Position numbers and translations under genes: made by a program. Shown here one piece after another: positions 40,672-48,954 of a stretch of 64,000 nt of DNA. Below the pieces are notes generated by a model that was not told where the DNA came from, searched no databases, and worked only from the letters and a program-made list of their open reading frames with translations. Position 1 is the stretch's first letter, and every line of letters begins with the position of its first letter. The DNA comes from Culicoidibacter larvae (GTDB taxonomy: Bacteria; Bacillota_I; Bacilli_A; Culicoidibacterales; Culicoidibacteraceae). Where the stretch lies: NCBI RefSeq assembly GCF_005771635.1, contig NZ_VBWP01000003.1, positions 62,001 through 126,000 on the forward strand. Direction: 5' to 3'.

Positions 40672-43581
40672 TTAATAATATTGCTCGATGTAGCTATAAG
40701 CTTTATCGAAAACTTCTTTGTCTTTAATCTTGTATTTAATCCAGATAACACTACGAAGTGCCTTTTTCACTTCATTTTTTCCGGTAGTTGTTCTTTGCCA
40801 TCCATCGAATCGTACAATCTTTACAATGTCATCAATATCAGCAACAATGCGTTCAACAATGATGGGTGTTTTGTCGTTCTTAGCACCTTTAAAGAGTTCT
40901 GTTAGTGCTGCTTTCCCACGATCAATTTCTTCTTCCGGGACAACTTCCTTTTCTGCTTGAGCAGCTTCTTTTGCAAGTTCAAGTAGGAGCTTCAAGAACT
41001 CAATACTATTAATTAACCCTTGTTCGTGGCGTTCACGAAGCTCTTCGAGCTTCTCTCCCAGCTTAATAAACTTTGGATCGTTAGAATGTTCGCGAATTTT
41101 GGCAACTAAGTCTATTTCTACCTTCATAGTTGTCTTTTTAACATCTTTCTGCTTACGAATAAATTCGTCAATTAGATCCGCATCAAGCGTTAAAATATCC
41201 ATATCATCATGAACCCTGCCAACTTCGATATTAGAGTGAACTAATTCCATTGTTTTGGCACCAAGAGCAGCCCAAACGAGAGCACCGCGATTATCCGTGG
41301 GTTTCACTGACTCGTAGACTTTTGTTAGCCATACATAGTCAAACTTGTACTTATCAAGAAATGGATCAGGGGACAGAGCATCCCATGCTCTATTTAGAAC
41401 ACGATAATCTGCAGCAAATGCATCTTTATCTTTATTTGTTGGAATACACTCCTGAGCTGCAAGTAAACCTTCCCAACCTACTACGGTACGGTCAACGCCC
41501 ATAAAGTAACTTAGGCATTTTCTGAGAAGTGCAGGAACCTGCTTCTTGACTTCTTCAATATTTGTGATAACTTTTTTCATGCTAGCTTCATCAAAGTCCA
41601 ACGCCTTTGCAACATTATCAAAAATACCAATGTAGTCTACAATTAATCCATGGGTTTTACCTTCATCAAAAGTACGGTTTGTACGGCAGATGGCTTGCAG
41701 AAGGTTATGGTCCTTCATTGGCTTATCTAAATACATTGCTTGAAGAATTGGAGCGTCAAAACCCGTTAATAGCTTTGATGTAACAATAACTAACTTAAGA
41801 GGGTTATTCTTATCACGGAACTGATCAAGGACTCTTGCTTCTTCATCACGGCTGCGACGAAATTTTCTATATCGATCTTCCTTATCGTTATTGGTATCCA
41901 TTACTATCGTTGTTGCTTCATGAGGGAGTAGCTTATCTAGCTCTTCCTTATACTTAAGACAGCACTCACGGTCGTATACAACGATCTGTCCTTTATACCC
42001 GTTAGGCTCTATTTTTTCTTTATAATGTTTTACAATGTGTTCGCAAACCTTGCGTATACGTTTTGGATCATACATGATGGCTTTCATATTTACACGTTTT
42101 GAAAGCTCAGCACGATCTGCATCTGAGAGCGTCTCAGTTAAGGCATCAAATTCTGTATCTATTTTATCCTTATCAACATGAAGCTCGACTGGAACTGGCT
42201 CAAAGTTCAAGGGTAGAGTTGCATTGTCTCTGATGGAATCCGAGAAAGTATATCGACTCAAATATCCGCTCTTATCTTCCGTTGCACCAAATGTACGGAA
42301 AGTATTCTTATCAATACGATTAATTGGAGTACCGGTAAGTCCAAAGAAGAAAGCATTTGGAAGTGCTGCACGCATCCTTTCACCGAGGTCACCTTCTTGA
42401 GTTCTATGTGCTTCATCAACCATAATGATTATGTTATCTCTAAGATTAAGAACATCTTCGACATCACCAAATCGGAAAATAGTCGTTATTGCAATTTTAC
42501 GAATATCTTGCTTAAAAAAGTTTTCAACTTCTTCCTTAGTCGCAAGTGATACTAGGTTTGGAATATCCGAAGCATTAAATGTTGCAGTTATCTGAGTTTC
42601 AAGATCAAGTCGATCATCAACTATTACCACAGTAGGATTCTTAAGTTCGGGGATCATGCGAATTTTTTGTGCTGCAAATACCATTAGCAACGATTTACCA
42701 GAACCCTGAAAGTGCCAGATAAGACCTTGCTTTGGATAGCCCGCAATAACACGTTGTACAATAAGGTTAGCACCTTCATACTGCTGGTAACGGCAAATTA
42801 TTTTGTATTTAACATGTTTCTTATCTGTAGCAAAGAGAGTGAAAAACTGAAAAATATCCATAACCTTCTCAGGAGTAATCATATCAGCTATGCTAACTTT
42901 AACATCAGCGAGGCTACCCTCTGACTTATGGTTAGGAGTATGCCATGGGCCCCACATATTAACTGGCATGCCAACCGAACCATAGCGATAGCATCTACCC
43001 TCAGTAGCAAAATTAAATACATTAGTTACAAACATCTGCGGAATACTCTTTTCATACGATGAAATATCACTTGCAGCGTCTAACCAGGTTATAGCATTGC
43101 GCACCGGGGTCTTTAACTCTCCGATTGAAATTGGGAAACCATTAACCAGCAAAACAATATCAAGTCTCTTTCCACCTTCGGCCTGAGGATAAATCCATTG
43201 ATTAGTAACGACATATTCATTAAGTACTAAATCTTCTTTTTTCATTGTGCCAAAAAAACGGATCGGTATCATTCGGCCATTTTTGCCAAAAGGATATGAA
43301 TTTTCTTCAAAAATCATTCTTTGAAAAAGTTCATTTTGAGTTATTAGGTTATGATGCTGCACTGAAAGTATAATTGCACGTAATTTATAAATGACTTCAT
43401 CAGCACGAGATGGTTCTTCCGCTATTTCAGGATTCAAACGAATTAGCGCTTCTTTAACCATCGGTTCCACCATCACATCCGAAAAGTCCCGTGGTAAATC
43501 ATCAGCGGAGATAAAATTCCACCCGTTTTTGGTTAGTGTTGAGATCACCATTTTTTCAATTGTATTGTCTTCGTTAAACAT
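40672..43581 (-). CDS. hsdR: Type I restriction subunit R
   Basis: Translocase-nuclease of 969 aa. The N-terminal nuclease has GKRLDIVLLVNGFPISIGELK (D...ExK intact). The SF2 motor has Walker A HFQGSGKSLLMVFA (about residue 300), the DEAH box MVDEAHRTQEGDLG (about 388), FFGLTGTPI and late motifs TGFDAPILQAMYLD and LLQAICRTNR. It cuts unmodified DNA after translocation, together with HsdM and HsdS. It is the only R subunit for the two methylases of the locus. Confidence 0.96.
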   Translation of the reverse strand: MFNEDNTIEKMVISTLTKNGWNFISADDLPRDFSDVMVEPMVKEALIRLNPEIAEEPSRADEVIYKLRAIILSVQHHNLITQNELFQRMIFEENSYPFGKNGRMIPIRFFGTMKKEDLVLNEYVVTNQWIYPQAEGGKRLDIVLLVNGFPISIGELKTPVRNAITWLDAASDISSYEKSIPQMFVTNVFNFATEGRCYRYGSVGMPVNMWGPWHTPNHKSEGSLADVKVSIADMITPEKVMDIFQFFTLFATDKKHVKYKIICRYQQYEGANLIVQRVIAGYPKQGLIWHFQGSGKSLLMVFAAQKIRMIPELKNPTVVIVDDRLDLETQITATFNASDIPNLVSLATKEEVENFFKQDIRKIAITTIFRFGDVEDVLNLRDNIIIMVDEAHRTQEGDLGERMRAALPNAFFFGLTGTPINRIDKNTFRTFGATEDKSGYLSRYTFSDSIRDNATLPLNFEPVPVELHVDKDKIDTEFDALTETLSDADRAELSKRVNMKAIMYDPKRIRKVCEHIVKHYKEKIEPNGYKGQIVVYDRECCLKYKEELDKLLPHEATTIVMDTNNDKEDRYRKFRRSRDEEARVLDQFRDKNNPLKLVIVTSKLLTGFDAPILQAMYLDKPMKDHNLLQAICRTNRTFDEGKTHGLIVDYIGIFDNVAKALDFDEASMKKVITNIEEVKKQVPALLRKCLSYFMGVDRTVVGWEGLLAAQECIPTNKDKDAFAADYRVLNRAWDALSPDPFLDKYKFDYVWLTKVYESVKPTDNRGALVWAALGAKTMELVHSNIEVGRVHDDMDILTLDADLIDEFIRKQKDVKKTTMKVEIDLVAKIREHSNDPKFIKLGEKLEELRERHEQGLINSIEFLKLLLELAKEAAQAEKEVVPEEEIDRGKAALTELFKGAKNDKTPIIVERIVADIDDIVKIVRFDGWQRTTTGKNEVKKALRSVIWIKYKIKDKEVFDKAYSYIEQYY

Positions 43582-43605
43582 AAATATTCCCTCCTATCAT
43601 GAAGT

Positions 43606-44262
43606 TTAATTTCCATCTGTGACAATCATATTGTCATAATTGCGAATTAAGTTGCTCAAGAGTCTAAAATCTCGTGCCTCTGTATCACTTGCAAATTTTG
43701 ATTTATCGCTCTGTCGAACAAAGGACGCAAACCGTATCTGCTCTTTGTATGGAACATCAGGAATTTCCATTTCTGCAAACTGCGCTAATTGTATAGCAGG
43801 GTAGGAGACATCCCTTATTAAACTCTTAGTTCCAACTGTCATAAAAAAGGTTCTTATATATTCTGTAGTACTTGTCATATCTATAGGCTGTATACATGCC
43901 AAATGTGAAACTACATATGCCGCCTTTTTCAGCGAATAAATGTGCCCTGATAAGCATGACATCCCACTTTTTGCGACCAAGACCGTTCCAGAATTATGCA
44001 GCTTCAACTTTTTTTCTTTAATTGTTTTTTCATCTACAAGATTACATTCTTGCTCAGAAAGTCTTAACAACTTTAAGTCCTCTAAATTTCCAGCTTTTAT
44101 AAAAGGAGTACCTTCTTCAGAAAACTCATCATCATGAGGTGAACTTTGACCTGCTGTTATATTTGCTATTTCACCTAACCTTGTCTTCTCATACCCTTCG
44201 AACTGCTCCATAAATTGAGATTTGAAATTAACCAATGAACTTTTTAAAGGAGTTTTTAACAT
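43606..44262 (-). CDS. hsdS: Half HsdS cassette (central helix, TRD2 and tail only)
   Basis: 218 aa corresponding to the second half of a specificity subunit. It starts at the conserved central helix (FKSQFMEQFEGYEKTRLGEIA), contains one target recognition domain and ends after the shared QSDKSKF segment. There is no first TRD. The ATG overlaps the 3' end of the tyrosine recombinase by 35 nt and has no good ribosome site, so it is probably a silent cassette. Its edges are 20-22 bp direct repeats (44201-44220 and 43692-43713) shared with the hsdS at 45279-46418. Confidence 0.85.
   Translation of the reverse strand: MLKTPLKSSLVNFKSQFMEQFEGYEKTRLGEIANITAGQSSPHDDEFSEEGTPFIKAGNLEDLKLLRLSEQECNLVDEKTIKEKKLKLHNSGTVLVAKSGMSCLSGHIYSLKKAAYVVSHLACIQPIDMTSTTEYIRTFFMTVGTKSLIRDVSYPAIQLAQFAEMEIPDVPYKEQIRFASFVRQSDKSKFASDTEARDFRLLSNLIRNYDNMIVTDGN
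43692..43713 (-). repeat. TRD2-end repeat, copy 1
   Basis: A 22-bp sequence identical to 45347-45368; 19 bp of it also occur at 46457-46475. It encodes the QSDKSKF segment at the end of each HsdS TRD2. All three copies point the same way. Confidence 0.8.
44201..44220 (-). repeat. TRD2-start repeat, copy 1
   Basis: A 20-bp sequence identical to 45880-45899. A diverged copy around 46942-46957 shares 16 bp with the flank here. It encodes the SQFMEQF central helix and abuts the recombinase 3' end, a likely crossover site. Confidence 0.8.
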
Positions 44263-45208
44263 TTTCCTGATTCACCATTGCATACTGAAGAGTAGTATCT
44301 ATACTTTGATGGCCAAGAAGCTGTTGAACCTGCTCAATCGGCATTCCTTTGTCTATTGCCAGTGTTGCCAGCGTTCTGCGAAACTTATGTGGGTGCACCT
44401 TAGAAAAGTTTAGTTCTCGTCCTATTTTTCTTAAACGAATCTCAACTCCGCTAATCTGCAATCGATCATAAGGCTTTAATAATGATACAAATAGTGCTTC
44501 ATTATTATCTTCACGCTCTGATAGATATCTCTGAAGATGTATTTTAGTTCTAGCATCAAAGTATACTTTTCGTTGCCTGTTACCTTTTCCTATCACAACA
44601 CACTCTCTATTTTCAAAGTCCACATCCCTGATATTAAGCTTGACTAATTCTCCTACACGAATGCCTGTTGAAGCTAGAAGGTCAATCATAGAAAGATCAC
44701 GCATATTATCACAGTGATCACGCATCAGCTCCATTGACTCATCCGAATACGTTTCTTTCACAGTTTTACCAGTCTTAACTTTTCGAATCCTTCTAACCGG
44801 ACTCTTTACAATGTAATCCTCATCCTCTAGCCAAGCAAAGAAGGTAGAAAAAATTCTCCTTACATTATCCAACGTAACTTTACTAACATTACCTCGTTGC
44901 TGATATGAATCAAGGTAATCCCGTAAATCTTCCGTTGTTATATGACATTCCGATTTGTTAATATTCTCCAGTAAATTCCGAATCGTTGATTCATAATAAC
45001 GTAAAGTTTTGCTTGAACACCCTTCCACACGTTTAGCTGAAATAAATAACGGAAGAAGATTATTCTGTTTATCCTCTTTTTCTAATTGTTTATCACCAAT
45101 CACTTCTGTTAGACGTTTTTTTAATACTTTAGATAACATAGCCATTTGGACATCATCTAAAATTGTTGCAAGATCTTGTTGCACTTCATTAATAATTTGA
45201 TTAAGCAT
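44228..45208 (-). CDS. Tyrosine recombinase within the hsdS locus
   Basis: XerC/CreX-like integrase of 326 aa. A SAM-like N-terminal DNA-binding domain (SKTLRYYESTIRNLLENI) precedes the catalytic domain with ASTGIRVGELVKL (Arg), HKFRRTLATLAIDKG (HxxR), LLGHQSIDTT and the Tyr of LQYA; all catalytic residues are present. The ATG at 45208 follows GGAGG. It is placed between complete and half HsdS genes, so DNA shuffling of specificity is its likely job. The hsdS genes are in direct rather than inverted orientation, which would favour deletion and cassette exchange. Confidence 0.92.
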   Translation of the reverse strand: MLNQIINEVQQDLATILDDVQMAMLSKVLKKRLTEVIGDKQLEKEDKQNNLLPLFISAKRVEGCSSKTLRYYESTIRNLLENINKSECHITTEDLRDYLDSYQQRGNVSKVTLDNVRRIFSTFFAWLEDEDYIVKSPVRRIRKVKTGKTVKETYSDESMELMRDHCDNMRDLSMIDLLASTGIRVGELVKLNIRDVDFENRECVVIGKGNRQRKVYFDARTKIHLQRYLSEREDNNEALFVSLLKPYDRLQISGVEIRLRKIGRELNFSKVHPHKFRRTLATLAIDKGMPIEQVQQLLGHQSIDTTLQYAMVNQENVKNSFKKFIG

Positions 45209-45264
45209 GAAATTTCCTCCTTTGTTTGTTCCTCCGTGAGGTTGTCTCACGAGCCGGAGGAAAC
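45209..45264 (-). promoter_or_regulatory. Leader hairpin of the tyrosine recombinase
   Basis: On the minus strand TTCCTC and CGTGAG pair with CTCACG and GAGGAA with a one-sided bulge (45229-45263). The first arm TTTCCTCC also matches exactly the ribosome site GGAGGAAA of the recombinase, so two folds with opposite effects on translation are possible. Confidence 0.5.
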
Positions 45265-45278
45265 TTCATGCCCCATAA

Positions 45279-46418
45279 TTATCCTAAATTTTCTTCTATA
45301 ATCCGTTTATAGGTGGCATTTAACTCTGATAGAGTTTGCTCGAGTTCAAATTTTGATTTATCGCTCTGATTAGCAAAGGCTTCAAATTGTTTTTGATGCT
45401 CTAATGGTGGTATCGGAATCAATATATTATCAATATGTTCATTCTTAAGATTATTGATATTTGATCCCGTTGCTAATCGCATAATTGTATTTCTGTACTC
45501 ATCCGTTTCAAAATACGTAGCTATATATTTAGGTATAAGCATCCCTGTAGAGCGCAGAAGCTTGCAAAATGTACCAAATGTCTCTCCTTCTTCATTTCTT
45601 GAGCATAAAGCAGCTTTTCCTACATGCTCTAGGCTTCCACTAGAGCCACACATCAAGATATCTTCATTACATATCAGTTGTTCTTTTGACACCTTATCTT
45701 TAGATACGAACTGGACTTCCTCATGATTTACTTTTCCTGATAAAATATTATTTGCTCTTAACAATGTAATGCTTAGGGAGTTAAGGTTATTGTGTAGGTC
45801 AGCAGGCTTATACGATACGCCACGTATTTGGTTAATGAAGTTTCCCAGTCTTTTCCTTTCATATGGATTTCCATTTACAAACTGCTCCATAAATTGAGAC
45901 TTTACGAGCTCATCAGTTTTATTGAGCAACTCTTTATACCTTAGCAATGTTCTATTTATTGACCATAACATGTCAGCTAACTTCTTTTGTTTATCTAAAT
46001 CAGGGAGCTGAAACTTCAGTTCTTTAAGATCTCTCCAGTTAATTGTTGGTGAGAGTGACCCAACAGATATCTTTATTGCAGCGTCCAAAAAATAATCTGA
46101 GCTAATGAAGAGTGGGAAGAAATTCTTGTCAATTATTTCTTCATTTGGCCGCAAGACCATTCCATGAGCAGAGAAGATTCCATCGAACGGAGCAATTGCT
46201 ACTTTCTTTTGATATGCTCGCCTTTTACCAAATAATACGTCTCCTTTTTTCATTACAAGTTTTTCACCCTTAGGAGCAATATCAGAGCCCCATCTTGAAA
46301 CCATAAGGTTCTGAGAATCCAAGTGTTCTAAGCCTATATAAGTATATTTATCTTCTTCAACAGGCTTCTTTTTTTCTGTGATATTGATAACAATATGGTC
46401 AAATCTATATTCCGACAT
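45279..46418 (-). CDS. hsdS: Type I specificity subunit (complete)
   Basis: Specificity subunit of 379 aa with two TRDs. TRD1 (about 1-150) has IGLEHLDSQN, KKGDVLFGKRRAYQKKV and a late SVGSLSPTINWRDL. The central helix ends LVKSQFMEQF. TRD2 (about 195-340) has TGSNINNLKNEHI. A second helix ends the protein. It follows the previous stop directly with AGGAGGT upstream. The TRD2 edges are direct repeats shared with the half cassette. Confidence 0.93.
   Translation of the reverse strand: MSEYRFDHIVINITEKKKPVEEDKYTYIGLEHLDSQNLMVSRWGSDIAPKGEKLVMKKGDVLFGKRRAYQKKVAIAPFDGIFSAHGMVLRPNEEIIDKNFFPLFISSDYFLDAAIKISVGSLSPTINWRDLKELKFQLPDLDKQKKLADMLWSINRTLLRYKELLNKTDELVKSQFMEQFVNGNPYERKRLGNFINQIRGVSYKPADLHNNLNSLSITLLRANNILSGKVNHEEVQFVSKDKVSKEQLICNEDILMCGSSGSLEHVGKAALCSRNEEGETFGTFCKLLRSTGMLIPKYIATYFETDEYRNTIMRLATGSNINNLKNEHIDNILIPIPPLEHQKQFEAFANQSDKSKFELEQTLSELNATYKRIIEENLG
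45347..45368 (-). repeat. TRD2-end repeat, copy 2
   Basis: Identical over 22 bp to 43692-43713. It marks the 3' edge of the TRD2 of the hsdS at 45279-46418. Confidence 0.8.
45880..45899 (-). repeat. TRD2-start repeat, copy 2
   Basis: Identical over 20 bp to 44201-44220. Recombination between the two would replace the TRD2 of this hsdS by the half cassette and excise about 1.68 kb containing the recombinase gene. Confidence 0.8.
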
Positions 46419-47465
46419 TTATGCTGCACCTCCTAACATCCAGCTAAAATAGTCATATTTTGATTTATCGCTCTGTTGAGCAAAGGCAATGAACTGTTCC
46501 TGTTGATGCTTATCTGCATTTGGCATCAATAGCCCATGCAAATTATCTTTATTGATGGAAAGAACGGTACTTCCTTGTCCCATTGAAGCTATTTTATCTT
46601 CCATAACTCTAAATGCATACAGAAGGAACTCATTGTATTCCTGAGATTTTTTGCTTCTGATAGCAGCTAATCCACGCCCTATACAACACTCCTTGTCTGT
46701 AAGATTTACGGTTCCTACAGGTGCTCGTACAGACATGAGCACATCGCCGGAGTTAGCTATTCGAGTTGGTGCACTGCAGTACATTCGAGTCTTCACATAC
46801 TTTTCCGAGAAATCCGCGCTTCCTTGATAAAAAGGTAATCCTTGAGCATCAAAATTATAGGAATCAGATGTTGGGGATTGGCCCATTAATATGACAGCCA
46901 TAGTGTCGAGTCGAACTCTATCGGTGTTCATGAACATCTCGATAAATTGAGATTTGACCAGCTCATCGGTCTTTTGAATTAGCTTCTGATAGGTCTTTTT
47001 TGTACTATCTATCGACCATAATAGGCTAGCTAACTTGCTTTGTTCTTTTAAATCAGGTAACTCAAACCTAAAGTTCTTTAGATTCTCCCATTTAACACGG
47101 GGTGATAAAGAACCAGCGGACTTACCTATAGCAAAATCAAATAATGCATCATTTTGAATAATAAACGGTAAAAGTTCAGGTAGAATTTTATCTGGAAGAG
47201 CTTGAATTACCGTTATGTCACCAGAACAAATGCCATCAAAAGGAGCAACTACAGCCTTCTTTAAATAAGCACGTCTACGTCCAAAAAGAACATCTCCTTT
47301 TCGGAAGATCTTAGTAAAAGAATTTTCCTTATTTTCTTCCCAGGCTGTTAGAGTAATTTCTTCTGAAATCAAGTGCTCTAAGCCCACAATTGGATACCTG
47401 ACTTTATTTTCTTTACTAGTTTCCTTTCGCTCTTTAGCAACTTCTCCTAAGAATACTTCACTCAT
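46419..47465 (-). CDS. hsdS: Type I specificity subunit (complete, proximal to hsdM)
   Basis: Specificity subunit of 348 aa. TRD1 is of the same family as in the next gene (IVGLEHLISEEITLTAWEE, GDVLFGRRRAYLKKAVVAPF). The central helix is LVKSQFIEMF. TRD2 is of another type (MGQSPTSDSYNFDAQGLPFYQ, MSVRAPVGTVNL). The ATG at 47465 with AAAGGGG at 9 nt is preferred over the ATG 9 nt upstream. It overlaps the HsdM stop and is probably the main expressed specificity gene. Confidence 0.92.
   Translation of the reverse strand: MSEVFLGEVAKERKETSKENKVRYPIVGLEHLISEEITLTAWEENKENSFTKIFRKGDVLFGRRRAYLKKAVVAPFDGICSGDITVIQALPDKILPELLPFIIQNDALFDFAIGKSAGSLSPRVKWENLKNFRFELPDLKEQSKLASLLWSIDSTKKTYQKLIQKTDELVKSQFIEMFMNTDRVRLDTMAVILMGQSPTSDSYNFDAQGLPFYQGSADFSEKYVKTRMYCSAPTRIANSGDVLMSVRAPVGTVNLTDKECCIGRGLAAIRSKKSQEYNEFLLYAFRVMEDKIASMGQGSTVLSINKDNLHGLLMPNADKHQQEQFIAFAQQSDKSKYDYFSWMLGGAA
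46457..46475 (-). repeat. TRD2-end repeat, copy 3
   Basis: Shares 19 bp with the copies at 43692 and 45347, at the same codons (QSDKSK). Confidence 0.75.
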
Positions 47466-48954
47466 TATTTTCATCCCCTTTCCCGATCATGTCGCTTAAT
47501 TTCATATAGCGAAGTTTCATAATTTCCGAGTATGTTCTCCAACTTTCATAACGCTCTTGAAGAGAACGTTCGTCAGTTTCTGCCCCAGGCATGGTCTTTT
47601 TAACATAGAGTGGGATACTGAGCGAGAAATTGTTATCTTCAATATCACGAATTGAGACAACGCGTGCAAAATCATTATCTGTTTCATATTTGTTGTATGC
47701 TGATGCTATCTTTTCAATATGTTTATCTTCCAGATAGCTCTGTGCATTTTTTCTCTCAACCTCATCTACTGCATTTATAAATAAAACCTGGCCACGACGG
47801 TTTGCAGGCTTATTTTTACGACATATAATTATGCAAGCCTCCATTGGTGAATTATAAAACAGGTTGGGACCTAAACCTATCACACATTCAAGCATATCGC
47901 TTCTAACTAATTTTTCTCGCATACTACTTTCCTCATTACGAAACAATACGCCATGTGGGAATAATATCGCACTACGTCCAGTGTCTTCTTTCAAACTCTT
48001 CAGAATGTGTTGTAAAAAAGCATAATCTGCTCGACCTTGAGGAGGAACACCTAGGAAGTTACGTCCATATTTATCGCTAGCAAAGGCTTCTCTGTCCCAC
48101 TGACTAATAGAGTAGGGAGGATTGGCAAGAACCATGTCAAATTCTTTCAACTTTCCTTTCTCAATAAAAGCCGGTGATTTTAACGTATCTCCATTTACAA
48201 TTTCAAAGTCCTTCACACCATGCAAAAATAAGTTCATTTTGCCAATCGATGAAGTTAAAGCATTTATTTCCTGCCCATAAACAGCCACATTACGCCATTC
48301 TTTTTTTTGTTTTTGCAAATAGGCTATCGCGGAGATTAGCATACCTGCACTACCGCACGTTGGATCATAAATTGATTCTCCTGACTGAGGTCTCAAGATT
48401 TCAGTCATAAGATGAACTACGGTACGATTTGTATAGAATTCTTGAGCGGTATGGCCACTGTCGTCGGCAAACTTCTTGATTAGGTACTCGTATCCCTGTC
48501 CTAGTTCGTCCTCCGGACAATTTTCAATAGACAATGTTCTACTGCTGAAATGTTCTATTAATTCTTTTAGAAGTCTGTCTGACAAACGATTCTTATTTGT
48601 CCAAGCAGCATCTCCAAAAATTCCTTGTAGTTTATCAGCGTTTGCTTTTTCGATCTTACGAAATGCACTGACTATAGCAACACCTACATTCTCAGAAACT
48701 TCACGAACATCATTCCAATGAGCACCTTTGGGTACCTGAAACCGATGATTTTCTTCAAACTCTAAGGCTTCCTCATCGCCAAATTGCTCTAGAATTTTTT
48801 GACACTCTTCGTCATAAACATCGCTGATTCTTTTAAAGAAAAGCAGCGGGAAAATGTATTGTTTATAAGCTCCTGCATCTATACTAGAACGAAGAAGAAC
48901 AGCTGAATCCCATAAATATGTTTGCAATTCATCTATTGTAATGCACTTACTCAT
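47458..48954 (-). CDS. hsdM: Type I methylase subunit M
   Basis: N6-adenine methylase of 498 aa. It has an N-terminal helical domain (FPLLFFKRISDVYDEECQ), SAM motif I DPTCGSAGMLISA and catalytic motif IV ANPPYSISQWD; it looks active. It partners the adjacent HsdS and HsdR. It is related to, but clearly different from, the methylase part of the upstream fusion gene, with which it overlaps by 8 nt. Confidence 0.95.
   Translation of the reverse strand: MSKCITIDELQTYLWDSAVLLRSSIDAGAYKQYIFPLLFFKRISDVYDEECQKILEQFGDEEALEFEENHRFQVPKGAHWNDVREVSENVGVAIVSAFRKIEKANADKLQGIFGDAAWTNKNRLSDRLLKELIEHFSSRTLSIENCPEDELGQGYEYLIKKFADDSGHTAQEFYTNRTVVHLMTEILRPQSGESIYDPTCGSAGMLISAIAYLQKQKKEWRNVAVYGQEINALTSSIGKMNLFLHGVKDFEIVNGDTLKSPAFIEKGKLKEFDMVLANPPYSISQWDREAFASDKYGRNFLGVPPQGRADYAFLQHILKSLKEDTGRSAILFPHGVLFRNEESSMREKLVRSDMLECVIGLGPNLFYNSPMEACIIICRKNKPANRRGQVLFINAVDEVERKNAQSYLEDKHIEKIASAYNKYETDNDFARVVSIRDIEDNNFSLSIPLYVKKTMPGAETDERSLQERYESWRTYSEIMKLRYMKLSDMIGKGDENNE

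Noticed and set aside
43606-44262. Independent short HsdS that dimerises to make a full specificity subunit
   Set aside because: Possible in principle, but it has no good ribosome site and starts inside the recombinase gene, so a silent cassette fits better.
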